Positions 54,764 to 64,000 of a DNA stretch of 64,000 nucleotides are shown here, piece after piece (position 1 is the stretch's first letter; every line of letters begins with the position of its first letter). Location of the stretch: positions 62,001-126,000 of the forward strand of contig CACPOD010000001.1 in NCBI GenBank assembly GCA_902635515.1, read 5' to 3'. The stretch is from an uncultured Pelagibacteraceae bacterium (GTDB lineage Bacteria > Pseudomonadota > Alphaproteobacteria > Pelagibacterales > Pelagibacteraceae). A program made the translations under genes and the position numbers. A model generated the notes under the pieces. The model was given only the letters and a program-made list of their open reading frames with translations. It was not told the DNA's origin and did not search any database.

Positions 54764-55483
54764 TTATTTTTTTATAATTTTTTTAAAGTTTTTAATTACT
54801 TTTGAAAGTCCATCAAATATTGACTCTCCGATTATAAAATGTCCAATATTATACTCCTCAATATCTATTATTTTTGTTAACATTTTGGTGGTTTTATAGT
54901 CTAAACCATGACCAGCATGAACTTCTAAATTTAAACTTGATGCCAATTTTGCACTTTTTTTAATTCTGTTTAATTCACTAGAATAATTTTTTTTTGATTT
55001 AATTAGGTTTGCTAGTTTTCCGGTATGTATTTCAATACAATTAGCATTTAATTTTTTAGCAAGTCTAATATCATTTGGGGAAGGATTAATGAATAAACTT
55101 GTTCTTATCTTTGCTTTTTTAAATTTTTTAATTATTTTCTCTAACTTATTAAGATTGTTTTTTATATTTAAACCTCCCTCGGTAGTAATTTCTTTTCTAT
55201 TTTCTGGAACTAAACAGATAAAATTTGGTTTTATCTTAAGTGCTTTATTAACAATTTCTTCGTTCATAGAAATTTCAAGGTTTACAGGCACATTTCTTAA
55301 ACCACAGATTTTTTTTGCATCAATATCATTTATATGTCTTCTATCTTCTCTTAAATGAATTGTTACAGAATCCGCTCCATAACTAATAACTTTTTTAGCT
55401 GCGTATAGTGGGTCTGGATGTTTCTCTCCACGAGCGTTTCGTAAAGTTGCGATATGATCTATATTTACACCTAACCTTTTCAC
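54764..55483 (-). CDS. pdxJ: Pyridoxine 5'-phosphate synthase
   Basis: PdxJ closes the pyridoxine ring from 1-deoxyxylulose-5-phosphate and an amino-acetone phosphate. The 239-residue TIM-barrel protein starts RLGVNIDHIATLRNARG, has VTIHLREDRRHI, IEIHTGKLAN and LEVHAGHGLDYKT, with YNIGHFIIGESIFDGL near the end. It overlaps pyrE by 4 bp. PLP made here serves GlyA and MetY among others. Confidence 0.97.
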   Translation of the reverse strand: MKRLGVNIDHIATLRNARGEKHPDPLYAAKKVISYGADSVTIHLREDRRHINDIDAKKICGLRNVPVNLEISMNEEIVNKALKIKPNFICLVPENRKEITTEGGLNIKNNLNKLEKIIKKFKKAKIRTSLFINPSPNDIRLAKKLNANCIEIHTGKLANLIKSKKNYSSELNRIKKSAKLASSLNLEVHAGHGLDYKTTKMLTKIIDIEEYNIGHFIIGESIFDGLSKVIKNFKKIIKK

Positions 55484-56067
55484 TTAATAAATCTGCTTCC
55501 TGGGGTTGTTATTGGTATAGATTTAAGTTCTGGTGGTAATTTATTTGTTTTAAAAGTTGGAACATCAATTTTTAAATGAGATGTTATTCCAGTTTTTATT
55601 TTTAAAGATTGTTTGGTTGATCGATCAATAATAGATGCAAATCCAATTAATTTTGCTTTTGATTTTTTAATCAATTTAACACACTCTAAACTTGATTTTC
55701 CTGTAGTGATTACATCTTCTATAATTAATACTCTTGCTCCTTTTTTAATATTGAATCCTCTTCTGAGAGTAAATTTACCATTTACTCTTTCACAAAAAAT
55801 TGTTTCTTTTTTGAGCAATTTTCCAATTTCATATCCAATAATTACTCCTCCCATTGCAGGAGCTAGTATTAAATCTATTTTTTTAAATTTTTTTTTAATT
55901 TTATTTGCTAAAGATTTACAAATTTTATCAGCTAAATTAGGGAAACTTAAGAGTTTTGCACACTGAATATATTTTGAAGAATGTAGACCTGAGGATAGAA
56001 CGAAGTGACCTTCTAATAATGCATTAGTTTTTTTTAAAATATTTAAGGATTTTTTGTGTGAAAGCAT
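55480..56067 (-). CDS. pyrE: Orotate phosphoribosyltransferase
   Basis: PyrE joins orotate and PRPP to form OMP in pyrimidine synthesis. The 195-residue protein has GHFVLSSGLHSSKYIQCAKL, APAMGGVIIGYEIGKLL, and the PRPP-binding VLIIEDVITTGKSS. From ATG 56067 the gene overlaps the end of the upstream rel gene by 44 bp; no shorter start fits the family N-terminus, so the long overlap looks real. Confidence 0.94.
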   Translation of the reverse strand: MLSHKKSLNILKKTNALLEGHFVLSSGLHSSKYIQCAKLLSFPNLADKICKSLANKIKKKFKKIDLILAPAMGGVIIGYEIGKLLKKETIFCERVNGKFTLRRGFNIKKGARVLIIEDVITTGKSSLECVKLIKKSKAKLIGFASIIDRSTKQSLKIKTGITSHLKIDVPTFKTNKLPPELKSIPITTPGSRFIK

Positions 56068-57769
56068 TTCTTTTTTCTTCGTGTCTAATTATCTTAAATT
56101 TTATACTCTTTTGTTTTAGCTCTGCAATAAAATTAGTAAAATTCTTAAGGTTTCTAATAATTAATTTAAATTTAAAATTAATATAATTGGGATTTTTACC
56201 AACCATTTCTAAGCTAGATATATTTAATTTGTGACTTCCAATGAGTGAGCTTATATCTCCTAATTGACCTGGCTTATCAGGTAATGACATCCATAGAGTG
56301 GTATTATATTTTTTTGTTTTTTCCTCTTTTTGCTCTCCTTTATCATGCCAATATCTTCTTATTGCTGCTCTAGCTTTGCCTGTTTTAGTAGTTGGTATCC
56401 AGTGAAGTGATGGTGAATTATTTTTAGATGTTATTATATTTACTCGATCACCATTTCTTAAAATAGTTTGTAATTCGCTTTTGTTTCCATTAATTTCACA
56501 ACCAACTGCTGAATTACCAATTTTAGTATGAACAGCATATGCAAAATCTATAGCAGTTGCATCTTTAGGTAATTTTATAACTGAACCTTTTGGTGTAAAA
56601 CAAAATACGTTTTCTTGAAACATTTGAAGTTTTGTATACTCATATGAATCTTCAGGGTTTTCATTTTTTTCTATAATCTCAACAAGATCTTTTAACCAAT
56701 CATACTCCTTCCAACTTAAAGAATTAAATTTTTCAGAAGATTTATACTGCCAATGAGATGCGACACCTCTTTCTGCAAATTCGTGCATTTCATGTGTTCT
56801 AATTTGAATTTCTATTGGTTTTTTATTTGAACCAATTACAGAAGTATGAATAGATTTATAACCATTGATTTTTGGAGATGAAATATAATCTTTAAATTTC
56901 CCTGGTATACAATTCCATTTTTTATGAAAAATCCCAAGAGTTTTGTAACAATCATCTACGTTTTTTAAAATTATCCTAAATCCAATAATGTCTGTTATTT
57001 GTTCAAGGGAGACTCTTTTTTTTTGGACCTTTCTCCAAATTGAAAAAGGTGTCTTTTCTCTACCATGTATTTCAGCATTAATTTCATTATCATTTAAAAT
57101 TTCACTTAACTCAAAAGATTGTTCTTCGAACAAATCTTTTCTGTCCAATTTTATTTCATCAAGCCTTTTTTTTATTAATTTTCTTGCATCATTATTTAAA
57201 ATTTCAAAAGATAAATCCTCAAGCTCGTCTCTTATTCTGTGCATTCCCATTCTATCAGCTAATGGTGCATAAATTTCCATAGTTTCTTGAGCTATTCTTT
57301 TTCTTTTATCCACTTTAGTAATCGCTTTAATGGTTCTCATGTTATGTAGTCGATCAGCAATTTTTACTAACAGAACTCTAATGTCTTTTGATGTTGCTAA
57401 AATTAATTTTCTGAAATTCTCAACTTTAGAATTAGCTCCTGCTGAATTTTCAAACGCTGAAATTTTCGTTACACCGTCTACTAAATCAGCAACCTCATCA
57501 CCAAATTCTTGTTTGATAGTTTCATAAGTTGCAAAAGTATCTTCTATAGTGTCATGCAATAGACCAGTTGTAATTGTAGCGCTATCTAATTTTAATTCAG
57601 TTAAAATATTTGCAACCTCAATTGGGTGAACAGAATAAGGATCACCCGAAGCTCTTTTTTGACTCTTATGTGCTTTAACAGCAAAATTATATGCTTTATC
57701 TAATTTTTCAGGATTAAGAAATTTATTATAATCCTTAACTTTATTTATAAGTTCATTTGAATTAAGCAT
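56024..57769 (-). CDS. rel: Bifunctional (p)ppGpp synthetase/hydrolase (Rel/SpoT)
   Basis: This enzyme makes and degrades the stringent-response alarmone. The 581-residue protein is shorter than the usual 700 or more but has all domains: HD hydrolase (TTGLLHDTIEDTFATYE, about residues 50-200), synthetase (REKTPFSIWRKVQKK, INGYKSIHTSVIG, and EIQIRTHEMHEFAERGVASHW), TGS (FCFTPKGSVIKLPKDATAIDFAYAVH) and a C-terminal ACT (LPDKPGQLGDISSLIG). The shortening is mainly between TGS and ACT. Both active sites look intact. It lies 21 bp after folK. Confidence 0.95.
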   Translation of the reverse strand: MLNSNELINKVKDYNKFLNPEKLDKAYNFAVKAHKSQKRASGDPYSVHPIEVANILTELKLDSATITTGLLHDTIEDTFATYETIKQEFGDEVADLVDGVTKISAFENSAGANSKVENFRKLILATSKDIRVLLVKIADRLHNMRTIKAITKVDKRKRIAQETMEIYAPLADRMGMHRIRDELEDLSFEILNNDARKLIKKRLDEIKLDRKDLFEEQSFELSEILNDNEINAEIHGREKTPFSIWRKVQKKRVSLEQITDIIGFRIILKNVDDCYKTLGIFHKKWNCIPGKFKDYISSPKINGYKSIHTSVIGSNKKPIEIQIRTHEMHEFAERGVASHWQYKSSEKFNSLSWKEYDWLKDLVEIIEKNENPEDSYEYTKLQMFQENVFCFTPKGSVIKLPKDATAIDFAYAVHTKIGNSAVGCEINGNKSELQTILRNGDRVNIITSKNNSPSLHWIPTTKTGKARAAIRRYWHDKGEQKEEKTKKYNTTLWMSLPDKPGQLGDISSLIGSHKLNISSLEMVGKNPNYINFKFKLIIRNLKNFTNFIAELKQKSIKFKIIRHEEKRNAFTQKILKYFKKN

Positions 57770-57790
57770 AATTGATATTATACCATTAAA

Positions 57791-58309
57791 TCAAATTTGT
57801 TTAATAGATCTAATGTCTCTATCAGGAAGCAGAGAAATCAAGGTTTTAACATCAATTTGTTTGTCAGGATGAGTCCAATTCTTTTGAATCTCAAATAAGG
57901 GAAATAATACAAAGTTTCTTTTGTGCATCATTTTATGAGGTAAATTAATCTTAGAATTTTTTCTTGATACCAAATTATTAAAATCGATTATATCTAAGTC
58001 ACATGTACGAGGTGCATTTTTTTTTGCTTTCTTTCTACCTAATTGATTTTCTATAGATTTACATATTTTTAATAGTTCTTGAGGGTTGTAATAACATTTT
58101 AATTTTATAATTATATTTAAGAACTTAGGATTTCGTGGGTCCGGCCAGGAAGGGGTTTCATAATAACTAGATACCGAGAGAACATCTAAGTTATGTTCTG
58201 CTAATAAAAATTTTGCTTTTTCTATATTTCTTTTTCTTATACCTAAATTTGAACCTATTCCTAAAAAAACAATTTTAGCTTGATTTTCTAATATATCTTG
58301 CCTTTTCAC
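57791..58309 (-). CDS. folK: 2-amino-4-hydroxy-6-hydroxymethyldihydropteridine diphosphokinase
   Basis: FolK pyrophosphorylates the pterin precursor in folate synthesis. Core motifs: [62 protein letters not shown] and [19 protein letters not shown] at 58309 is chosen because it limits overlap with smpB to 35 bp; ATG codons at 58348 and 58369 would extend the overlap to 74-95 bp. The start is therefore uncertain. Folate made here feeds GlyA. Confidence 0.9.
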   Translation of the reverse strand: MKRQDILENQAKIVFLGIGSNLGIRKRNIEKAKFLLAEHNLDVLSVSSYYETPSWPDPRNPKFLNIIIKLKCYYNPQELLKICKSIENQLGRKKAKKNAPRTCDLDIIDFNNLVSRKNSKINLPHKMMHKRNFVLFPLFEIQKNWTHPDKQIDVKTLISLLPDRDIRSIKQI

Positions 58310-58745
58310 GATTCCAATCTCTACTTTTTTTTGTTGCTCTTTTATCATATTGCTTTTTTCCTTTTGCAACAGCTAGTTCTATTTTAGCCTTTCCTTTTTT
58401 GAAATACATTTTTGTTGGAACTAATGTGAAACCATCTCTTTGCATTTTACCTATCAATTTATTTATTTCTTTTTTATTAAGAAGCAATTTTCTATCATCG
58501 GTTGGATTATGATTAGAGTAACTGGCTTGCTTATATGGAGATATATGTGAATTAATTAAAACAATTTCACCTCCCTTTTCAACAGCATAAGACTCAGCGA
58601 TATTCACCTTGCCCTCTCTTACTGATTTAATCTCTGATCCTTTTAAAACAATTCCAGCTTCAAAAAGATCTTCAAAAAAATAATTAAAACTAGCTTTTCT
58701 ATTTAAACAAATGATTTTCAAACCAGGATTGGTTTTTTTGTTCAT
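58275..58745 (-). CDS. smpB: SsrA-binding protein SmpB
   Basis: SmpB delivers tmRNA to stalled ribosomes. The 156-residue protein has [38 protein letters not shown] residues as [39 protein letters not shown], and the basic C-terminal tail [19 protein letters not shown]. Its partner ssrA is not in this window. It starts one base into the dapA end and precedes folK. Confidence 0.97.
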   Translation of the reverse strand: MNKKTNPGLKIICLNRKASFNYFFEDLFEAGIVLKGSEIKSVREGKVNIAESYAVEKGGEIVLINSHISPYKQASYSNHNPTDDRKLLLNKKEINKLIGKMQRDGFTLVPTKMYFKKGKAKIELAVAKGKKQYDKRATKKSRDWNREKARYIRKSS

Positions 58746-59626
58746 TAAATTAACTTAGCAGACTGAAGAGCTTTTTTTACAATTTCTTTTGTTGTATCTG
58801 TTACTTTTACAAGTGGCAGTCTTACATTGTCATCACAAAGTCCTAAAAGTTTTGCAGCATATTTTACAGGACTAGGATTGCTCTCAACAAACATTGAGTG
58901 ATGAACTGGTTGTAATATTTTATCTAATCTTTCTGCTTCTTTCATTTCATTATCGGTGTCTGATTTGGAGAATTTTTGAAAATCTGAACAAAGTTTAGGT
59001 GCAATATTAGCTGTTACACTAATAGTACCTACCCCACCACGTTTATTAAATTCAAAAGCATTATCATCATTACCTGTTAATTGAATAAAATCTTTACCCA
59101 TTTTTTCAAGTGTCTGATTTACTCTATCTAAATCACCCGTTGCATCTTTAACTCCAACTATATTTTTTAATTCATACAGTCTGGCCATGGTATCCACTGA
59201 CATATCAATCACAGATCTACCAGGAATATTATAAATTATAATTGGAATGCCACACTTATCATTAATTGCTTTATAATGTTGATACAAGCCTTCTTGGGTT
59301 GGTTTGTTGTAATAAGGTGTAACTATCAAAGCACCGTTAGCTCCTGCTTTTTCTGCATGAGTGGTTAAAGAAATCGCTTCTTCGGTTGAGTTGGAACCAG
59401 TACCAGCAATAACTGGAATTTTTCCATTACTTTCTTTTATACATAAATCTATTACTCTTTGATGCTCATCATGACTTAACGTAGGAGATTCACCTGTTGT
59501 ACCAGCTGGAACAAGACCATTAGTACCATTATCAACATGGAAATGGATTAATTTTATATATGCTTCCTCATCTAGACCATTATTTTTAAATGGTGTAATT
59601 AAAGCAACATTTGATCCTTTGAACAT
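58745..59626 (-). CDS. dapA: 4-hydroxy-tetrahydrodipicolinate synthase
   Basis: DapA condenses pyruvate and aspartate semialdehyde, the first step of lysine and diaminopimelate synthesis. The 293-residue TIM barrel has [47 protein letters not shown] with the catalytic tyrosine, [10 protein letters not shown], and the Schiff-base lysine in [10 protein letters not shown]. It heads the ten-gene dapA-to-recO run. The start is 43 bp from the divergent slt start. Confidence 0.97.
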   Translation of the reverse strand: MFKGSNVALITPFKNNGLDEEAYIKLIHFHVDNGTNGLVPAGTTGESPTLSHDEHQRVIDLCIKESNGKIPVIAGTGSNSTEEAISLTTHAEKAGANGALIVTPYYNKPTQEGLYQHYKAINDKCGIPIIIYNIPGRSVIDMSVDTMARLYELKNIVGVKDATGDLDRVNQTLEKMGKDFIQLTGNDDNAFEFNKRGGVGTISVTANIAPKLCSDFQKFSKSDTDNEMKEAERLDKILQPVHHSMFVESNPSPVKYAAKLLGLCDDNVRLPLVKVTDTTKEIVKKALQSAKLI

Positions 59627-59669
59627 AAATACTTATAACATAGTTTAAAGATTCATATACTAAAAGATT

Positions 59670-61895
59670 ATGCTCAAAAAAATATTATTTTTAGGTTTCA
59701 CTATATCAATATTAATATTTTCAAATAATCTCTTTGCTGAAATCAATTCGATTGTACCCTTAAAAAAACCTGTTTTAAGTAAAGAAGAAATTCAAAAGAA
59801 AATATCTATAAATATCCTTAAGCCATTAAAGAAGCCTACAAAAACCAAAGAAATTAAAATCGAAGATGTGATTGTTAAAAAAGAGTTGGTTTTAAAAGAA
59901 AAAAAATTAAGTTTTAAAATACCAAAGAAAAAACCAACTATAGCTGGCACTAGCACAACTAAGAATATTAAGATTTCAAGATATTATAGTAAAAAAGACT
60001 TTGGGTTAGCTAAAAAAGCCATTTTAGAAATGGAGAAAAGCAAATGGTCATCAGCGCTTAAAATAGCAAAAAAAGCAAAAGATAGCTCTATTTATAATTT
60101 TGTACAATGGAGACATCTTTTAATGTCTGGTAACCAGGCTTCCTTTTACGATTACCAAGTTTTTTTAAATAAAAATTCAGATTATCCTAGAATAAGCAGA
60201 GTTAAATATCTTGCTGAGCATAAACTATCCACGGAAAGTGTTTCACCTAAAAAAATAATAAAATGGTTTGGAGAAAATGATCCATTAAGTGGTTATGGAA
60301 AGATGATACTTGGAGAAAGTCATATTTTAATTGGAGACAAAAATAAAGGTACAAAATTAATTAAAGAAGGTTGGGTCACGGCAGATTTATCCAAAAATGA
60401 ATTAAAATATTTTAGAAAAAAATATAAAAAATATTTAAACGCAGATGACTATATTAAACGAGCTGATTATTTAGCTTGGAACGGTGATCGTTGGGATTTA
60501 CGAAGATTAATAAGGTATCTGCCAAAAGATTACGAACTTTTATATAATGCAAGACATCTTTTAATGAGTAAAGGTTATGGGGTTGATCAAGCCATAGCAA
60601 ATGTTCCTCAAAAATTTAAGAATGATGCTGGGTTAAACTATGATCGATTGAAGTGGAGAAGAAAAAAAGGACGTGTAGATTCTTCAACAGAAATCTTATT
60701 GAAAATAAGAAATGATAAAGAGTATTTAGTTAGGCCTGATAAATGGTGGAAAGAAAGAGAAATTATCTCAAGAGCATTGCTTTACAAAAAAAAATATGAA
60801 ATTTCATATAAAATTTCAAGCAATCATGGAATGACTGAAGGGTCTGAATATGCAGCTGCAGAATGGATGAGCGGCTGGATAGCATTAAGTTTTTTAAATG
60901 ATCCAATGACTGCTAAAGATCATTTTAAAAATTTTTATGAAAATGTTAGTTATCCAATAAGTTTATCTAGAGGTGCTTATTGGCTTGGAAGAGCATATGA
61001 AAAAATAGGCGAAAAAGAACAATCAAATAATTGGTACAGAGAAGCCACAAAATATCTAACCACATACTATGGTCAATTAGCTTTTTTAAAATTAAATCCA
61101 AATGGGAAATTTGAGTTAGAAAAGAATATGGAAATTGATCCAAAATATAGAATTCAATTTTTTAATAAAGAGCTTGTAAAAATTTCTTATCTTCTAGATG
61201 AATTAAAGAAAGATAAATATACAAAACATATTTTAAGACATTTAGCGAACGACAATATAGCTAAAGGCAGTGAAGTTTTAGCTGCAGAATTAGCTACAAG
61301 AATAAACAGATATGATTTTGCAATTCAGGTTTCAAAAATTGCCTCTTATCAAAAAAGATTTCATAATAAATACAATTACCCAATAATTAGTACTCCTAAT
61401 TATATTAATAAAAGAAAAATTCCAGAAAGTGCTTTGATCTTGTCAATAATTAGACAAGAAAGTGAGTTTGATTTAAAAGCTAATAGTCATGCTGGTGCAA
61501 AAGGGTTAATGCAATTAATGCCCTACACAGCAAAATTAGTTTCAAAACAAGCTAAACTTCCATATTCAAAATCAAGATTAACTACAGATCCAGAATATAA
61601 CATTAATTTAGGGTCACATTATATAGCTGGTTTAATTCTACAATACGATGGTGCTTATCCTTTTGCAGTTGCTGCTTATAATGCTGGACCTAATAGAGTT
61701 AAATATTGGAAAAAAATAAACAAAGATCCGCAAAAAAAACAAGTTGATTATGTGGATTGGATTGAACTAATTAAATTTAGAGAAACTCGAAATTATGTTC
61801 AGCGGGTTATGGAAAATTATAATGTCTACAGGTATATATTAGAGCAAAAACCAGTAACTATGAAAAATTTTTTTAAAGACCAACCCCTTTTTTAA
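59670..61895 (+). CDS. slt: Soluble lytic murein transglycosylase
   Basis: A periplasmic lytic transglycosylase of 741 residues. Layout: signal peptide (about residues 1-24, ending NLFA), Lys/Pro-rich linker to about residue 100, a long superhelical TPR-like domain, and a C-terminal SLT domain from about residue 580 with the catalytic glutamate in ILSIIRQESEFDLKANSHAGAKGLMQLMP and NINLGSHYIAG, AVAAYNAGPNRVKYW. The divergent dapA/slt pair is widespread in alphaproteobacteria. It ends 3 bp before the TPR glycosyltransferase gene. Confidence 0.95.
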   Translation: MLKKILFLGFTISILIFSNNLFAEINSIVPLKKPVLSKEEIQKKISINILKPLKKPTKTKEIKIEDVIVKKELVLKEKKLSFKIPKKKPTIAGTSTTKNIKISRYYSKKDFGLAKKAILEMEKSKWSSALKIAKKAKDSSIYNFVQWRHLLMSGNQASFYDYQVFLNKNSDYPRISRVKYLAEHKLSTESVSPKKIIKWFGENDPLSGYGKMILGESHILIGDKNKGTKLIKEGWVTADLSKNELKYFRKKYKKYLNADDYIKRADYLAWNGDRWDLRRLIRYLPKDYELLYNARHLLMSKGYGVDQAIANVPQKFKNDAGLNYDRLKWRRKKGRVDSSTEILLKIRNDKEYLVRPDKWWKEREIISRALLYKKKYEISYKISSNHGMTEGSEYAAAEWMSGWIALSFLNDPMTAKDHFKNFYENVSYPISLSRGAYWLGRAYEKIGEKEQSNNWYREATKYLTTYYGQLAFLKLNPNGKFELEKNMEIDPKYRIQFFNKELVKISYLLDELKKDKYTKHILRHLANDNIAKGSEVLAAELATRINRYDFAIQVSKIASYQKRFHNKYNYPIISTPNYINKRKIPESALILSIIRQESEFDLKANSHAGAKGLMQLMPYTAKLVSKQAKLPYSKSRLTTDPEYNINLGSHYIAGLILQYDGAYPFAVAAYNAGPNRVKYWKKINKDPQKKQVDYVDWIELIKFRETRNYVQRVMENYNVYRYILEQKPVTMKNFFKDQPLF

Positions 61896-61898
61896 TTT

Positions 61899-63386
61899 AT
61901 GATCAACGAAAACGTAGAACTTCAAAAAAAAATCAAAGAAGGTATTAGTCTAATTGAAAATAATAATTTTTTAGAAGCTGAAAAAATTTTTGATAAATTT
62001 TTAAAAAATAACGATACAGAAACAACGGGCTTATTTTTTTTAGGTATTATTAGTATAAAAAAAAAAGAAAATTTTAAAGCAAAAGAATTTTTTTTTAAAA
62101 TTTTAAATATTAACGAATTTCATCTAGAAGCTAATTTTAATTTGGCACTAGTCTATTTTGGTGAAGATAATTATGATGAAGCTTCAACATATTTTGATAT
62201 TTCAATCAAAATTAATAATAAACACCTCCCTTCTTACTATCACAAAGGATTAATATACATGTTTAGAAATAATTACGATGAGGCTATAAAATATTTTGAC
62301 ATTTGTAATAATATTGATGAAAAATTTATACCTACATCTTTAAATTTAGGAAATATATATTTAAGGAGAAACGAATTTAAAAAATCTATTCATTATTATC
62401 AAAAAATTTTAAATCTAACCTCAGATAAAACATATTTAAACCTTGCAAAATTTAATATTGCCTGGAATCAACTAGCAGAATGTAATTTACACGAAGGTTT
62501 CAAAAATTACGAAGCCAGAAAAGAAAAGCCGCTTGTTTCAAAACAACTTAACGAATTAATTGAAAAATATTCTTGTAAAGAATGGCAAGGTGAAAATTTG
62601 GATAATAAAACAATTATTATTTTATCAGAACAAGGCCTTGGTGATAATATTCAGTTTTTTCGTTATTTATTTTGGATAAAAGATAAATTTAATGCAAATA
62701 TAATATTTCATATTAATAAAAAACAATCACATTTGTTCAAGGATACTCCTTTTAACATTGTTTCAAACTTAGATAAAATAAATCATATTGATTATTTTAT
62801 ACTTATAATGAGTTTGCCAGGTATATATTTTAATCAAAATCAAAGTTTTCCAAAATTTATTCAATATATTAAACCAAATAAAGAAATTAATTTAATATGG
62901 AAAGATAGACTACAAAAATTTAAAAAACCTGTAATTGCCTTGAATTGGCAAGGTGACAGAAGCTTCATGTTTGATAGAACTAGATCTATTGCTCTCTCAA
63001 ATTTTAAAAATATCTTAAATCTTAAAAAATATACTTTTATAAGTGTACAAAAAGGATTTGGATCAGAACAAATTAAATCCAATAAATTTGAAAATCATAT
63101 CGTCGATTTATCTAATGAAATTGATAACGGTGATAAAACATTTGAAGATACGATATCTATTTTAAACAATGTTGAATGTTTAATAACATCTGATACTGCA
63201 ATCGCCCATCTTGCAGGTACGCTTAATGTTAAAACCTTTTTATTACTAAGTTTTAATCCTGAATGGAGATGGTTTATTGAGAAAAAATACAAAGTTTTTT
63301 ATCCAAATATAAATATTATTCAGCAAAACAAGCCTGACGATTGGGGAACTGTATTTGAAAAAGTGGAAAATATTATAAACCAATGA
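61899..63386 (+). CDS. TPR repeat protein with glycosyltransferase-like C-terminal domain
   Basis: The 495-residue cytosolic protein has TPR repeats in its first 190 residues (for example NFNLALVYFGEDNYDEASTYF, YHKGLIYMFRNNYDEAIKYF, LNLGNIYLRRNEFKKSIHYYQ). The C-terminal part resembles GT9/GT41-like glycosyltransferases: IILSEQGLGDNIQFFRYL, VIALNWQGDRSFMFDRTRSI, and ECLITSDTAIAHLAGTL. It probably modifies a surface glycan or protein; the substrate is unknown. Its stop codon abuts the convergent tRNA-Ser(GCT). Confidence 0.85.
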   Translation: MINENVELQKKIKEGISLIENNNFLEAEKIFDKFLKNNDTETTGLFFLGIISIKKKENFKAKEFFFKILNINEFHLEANFNLALVYFGEDNYDEASTYFDISIKINNKHLPSYYHKGLIYMFRNNYDEAIKYFDICNNIDEKFIPTSLNLGNIYLRRNEFKKSIHYYQKILNLTSDKTYLNLAKFNIAWNQLAECNLHEGFKNYEARKEKPLVSKQLNELIEKYSCKEWQGENLDNKTIIILSEQGLGDNIQFFRYLFWIKDKFNANIIFHINKKQSHLFKDTPFNIVSNLDKINHIDYFILIMSLPGIYFNQNQSFPKFIQYIKPNKEINLIWKDRLQKFKKPVIALNWQGDRSFMFDRTRSIALSNFKNILNLKKYTFISVQKGFGSEQIKSNKFENHIVDLSNEIDNGDKTFEDTISILNNVECLITSDTAIAHLAGTLNVKTFLLLSFNPEWRWFIEKKYKVFYPNINIIQQNKPDDWGTVFEKVENIINQ

Positions 63387-63478
63387 TGGCGGAAGAGGAG
63401 GGATTCGAACCCTCGGTACAAGTTTCCTCGCACGGTCATTTAGCAAACGACTGGTTTCAGCCTCTCACCCACTCTTCC
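63387..63478 (-). tRNA. tRNA-Ser (anticodon GCT)
   Basis: On the reverse strand the class II cloverleaf is: acceptor GGAAGAG/CTCTTCC, anticodon stem GTCGT/ATGAC around loop TTGCTAA with GCT (one G-T pair), a long variable arm, T arm GAGGGTTCGAATCCCTC, and encoded CCA at 63389-63387. It abuts the stop of the upstream plus-strand gene. Confidence 0.96.
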
Positions 63479-63504
63479 GTATGACATTGTGTATTAAGCG
63501 ATTG

Positions 63505-63520
63505 TATTGAAAATTCAATA
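63505..63520. promoter_or_regulatory. Inverted repeat in the tRNA-Ser/soxB divergent promoter region
   Basis: TATTGAA-AA-TTCAATA is a perfect 7-bp inverted repeat with 2-bp spacer, 26 bp before the soxB ATG. It is followed immediately by TATATAAA (63521-63528), a possible -10. It could be an operator for sarcosine-oxidase expression, but AT-rich palindromes occur by chance. Confidence 0.35.
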
Positions 63521-63545
63521 TATATAAAGTAATTATTCAATTATT

Positions 63546-64000
63546 ATGAGAAATAGGTATTCAGTATTTTCGTTAATCAAAAATGCTCTTTCATATCATG
63601 AAAATTGGCAAAGAGCGTGGAAAGATCCTGCTCCTAAAAAAGAGTACGATGCAGTTATTGTTGGTGGTGGTGGTCACGGATTAGCAACAGCCTACTATTT
63701 AGCAAAAAAACATAACATGAATAATATTGCTGTAGTCGAGAAAGGTTGGATTGGTGGAGGAAATACTGGACGGAATACTACAATTATTAGATCAAATTAT
63801 TTATGGGACGCCAGTGCAGGATTATATGATCATGCATTAAAAATTTGGGAAGGTTTATCTCAAGAACTAAACTATAATGTAATGTTTAGTCAAAGAGGTG
63901 TAATGAACCTTGCACATAATTTACAAGATGTTAGAGATTTAAAAAGACGAACACATGCTAATAGACTAAATGGAATTGACGCAGTCTACTTGAGCACAGA
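63546..64000 (+). CDS. soxB: Sarcosine oxidase beta subunit, 3' part outside the window
   Basis: The frame starts with ATG at 63546 and stays open for 151 codons to the window end. It encodes a flavoprotein N-terminus: [21 protein letters not shown], then the FAD Rossmann motif [42 protein letters not shown] and [11 protein letters not shown]. This matches the beta subunit of heterotetrameric sarcosine oxidase, which oxidatively demethylates sarcosine to glycine and passes the one-carbon unit to tetrahydrofolate. Further soxDAG genes should follow outside the window. Confidence 0.93.
   Translation, partial: MRNRYSVFSLIKNALSYHENWQRAWKDPAPKKEYDAVIVGGGGHGLATAYYLAKKHNMNNIAVVEKGWIGGGNTGRNTTIIRSNYLWDASAGLYDHALKIWEGLSQELNYNVMFSQRGVMNLAHNLQDVRDLKRRTHANRLNGIDAVYLST

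Overview
The window is AT-rich, densely packed alphaproteobacterial chromosome. I assign it to the SAR11 clade (Pelagibacterales) from converging signs: very low GC, genes abutting or overlapping by a few bases, alphaproteobacterial operon orders (recG/sdhE, rplM-rpsI-argC, tRNA-Pro/NDUFS4-like, dapA/slt), a tandem SAM-II plus SAM-V riboswitch before metY (an arrangement described from Candidatus Pelagibacter), a proton-pumping pyrophosphatase, and a sarcosine oxidase locus. No rRNA, CRISPR array, insertion sequence or prophage block was seen.

Layout. 1-3475 (-): partial urate-oxidase-type membrane protein and uvrA. 3564-8931 (+): ssb, gyrA, coaD, a secreted cyclophilin, tgt, tRNA-Lys. 8941-12929: M48 lipoprotein peptidase, DUF502 protein, recG, sdhE, tRNA-Ser(TGA). 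13016-21374 (+): one long run joining envelope genes (rarD-like, mltB-like, rlpA-like, dac) to tmk, holB, metG, tatD and an MBL hydrolase. 21369-23593 (-): glutathione peroxidase, nhaA, zinc-ribbon membrane protein. 23688-26114 (+): tRNA-Pro, NDUFS4-like subunit, SbmA-like transporter, glpX, tRNA-Glu. 26133-30546: the most accessory-looking stretch, with a GIY-YIG protein, a double-domain glycosyltransferase, a lone tyrosine recombinase, a small membrane protein, a single-domain alkyltransferase, and the only long gene-free gap (535 bp). 30547-35780 (-): two transporters, hom, a tiny lipoprotein, argC, rpsI, rplM. 35862-37321 (+): tandem riboswitch and metY. 37351-41714: ctaA, chorismate mutase, rpmG, merR, ihfA, plsX, rpmF, cytochrome bc1 chaperone, bamE. 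41701-51234 (-): hppA, then a ten-gene run from an aspartyl hydroxylase homologue through rpiB, glyA, nrdR and the riboflavin genes to nusB and thiL. 51308-59626: hemB (+), then recO, rnc, lepB, acpS, pdxJ, pyrE, rel, folK, smpB, dapA (-). 59670-64000: slt, a TPR glycosyltransferase, tRNA-Ser(GCT), and the start of soxB.

Most of the content is housekeeping: replication and repair, one-carbon and methionine metabolism (glyA, metY, soxB), riboflavin and thiamine cofactors, and peptidoglycan turnover. The most notable observations are: a tRNA-guanine transglycosylase that has lost two of four zinc ligands; NrdR with both zinc knuckles shortened from CxxC to CxC; a RibBA-type protein whose GTP cyclohydrolase half lacks its zinc site; a cyclophilin gene with a strong internal ribosome binding site that could give a second, cytoplasmic product; and the integrase-linked gap at 30012-30546, which stands out because almost all other convergent gene pairs here touch or overlap. 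I did not find a clearly new multi-gene defence or mobile system.
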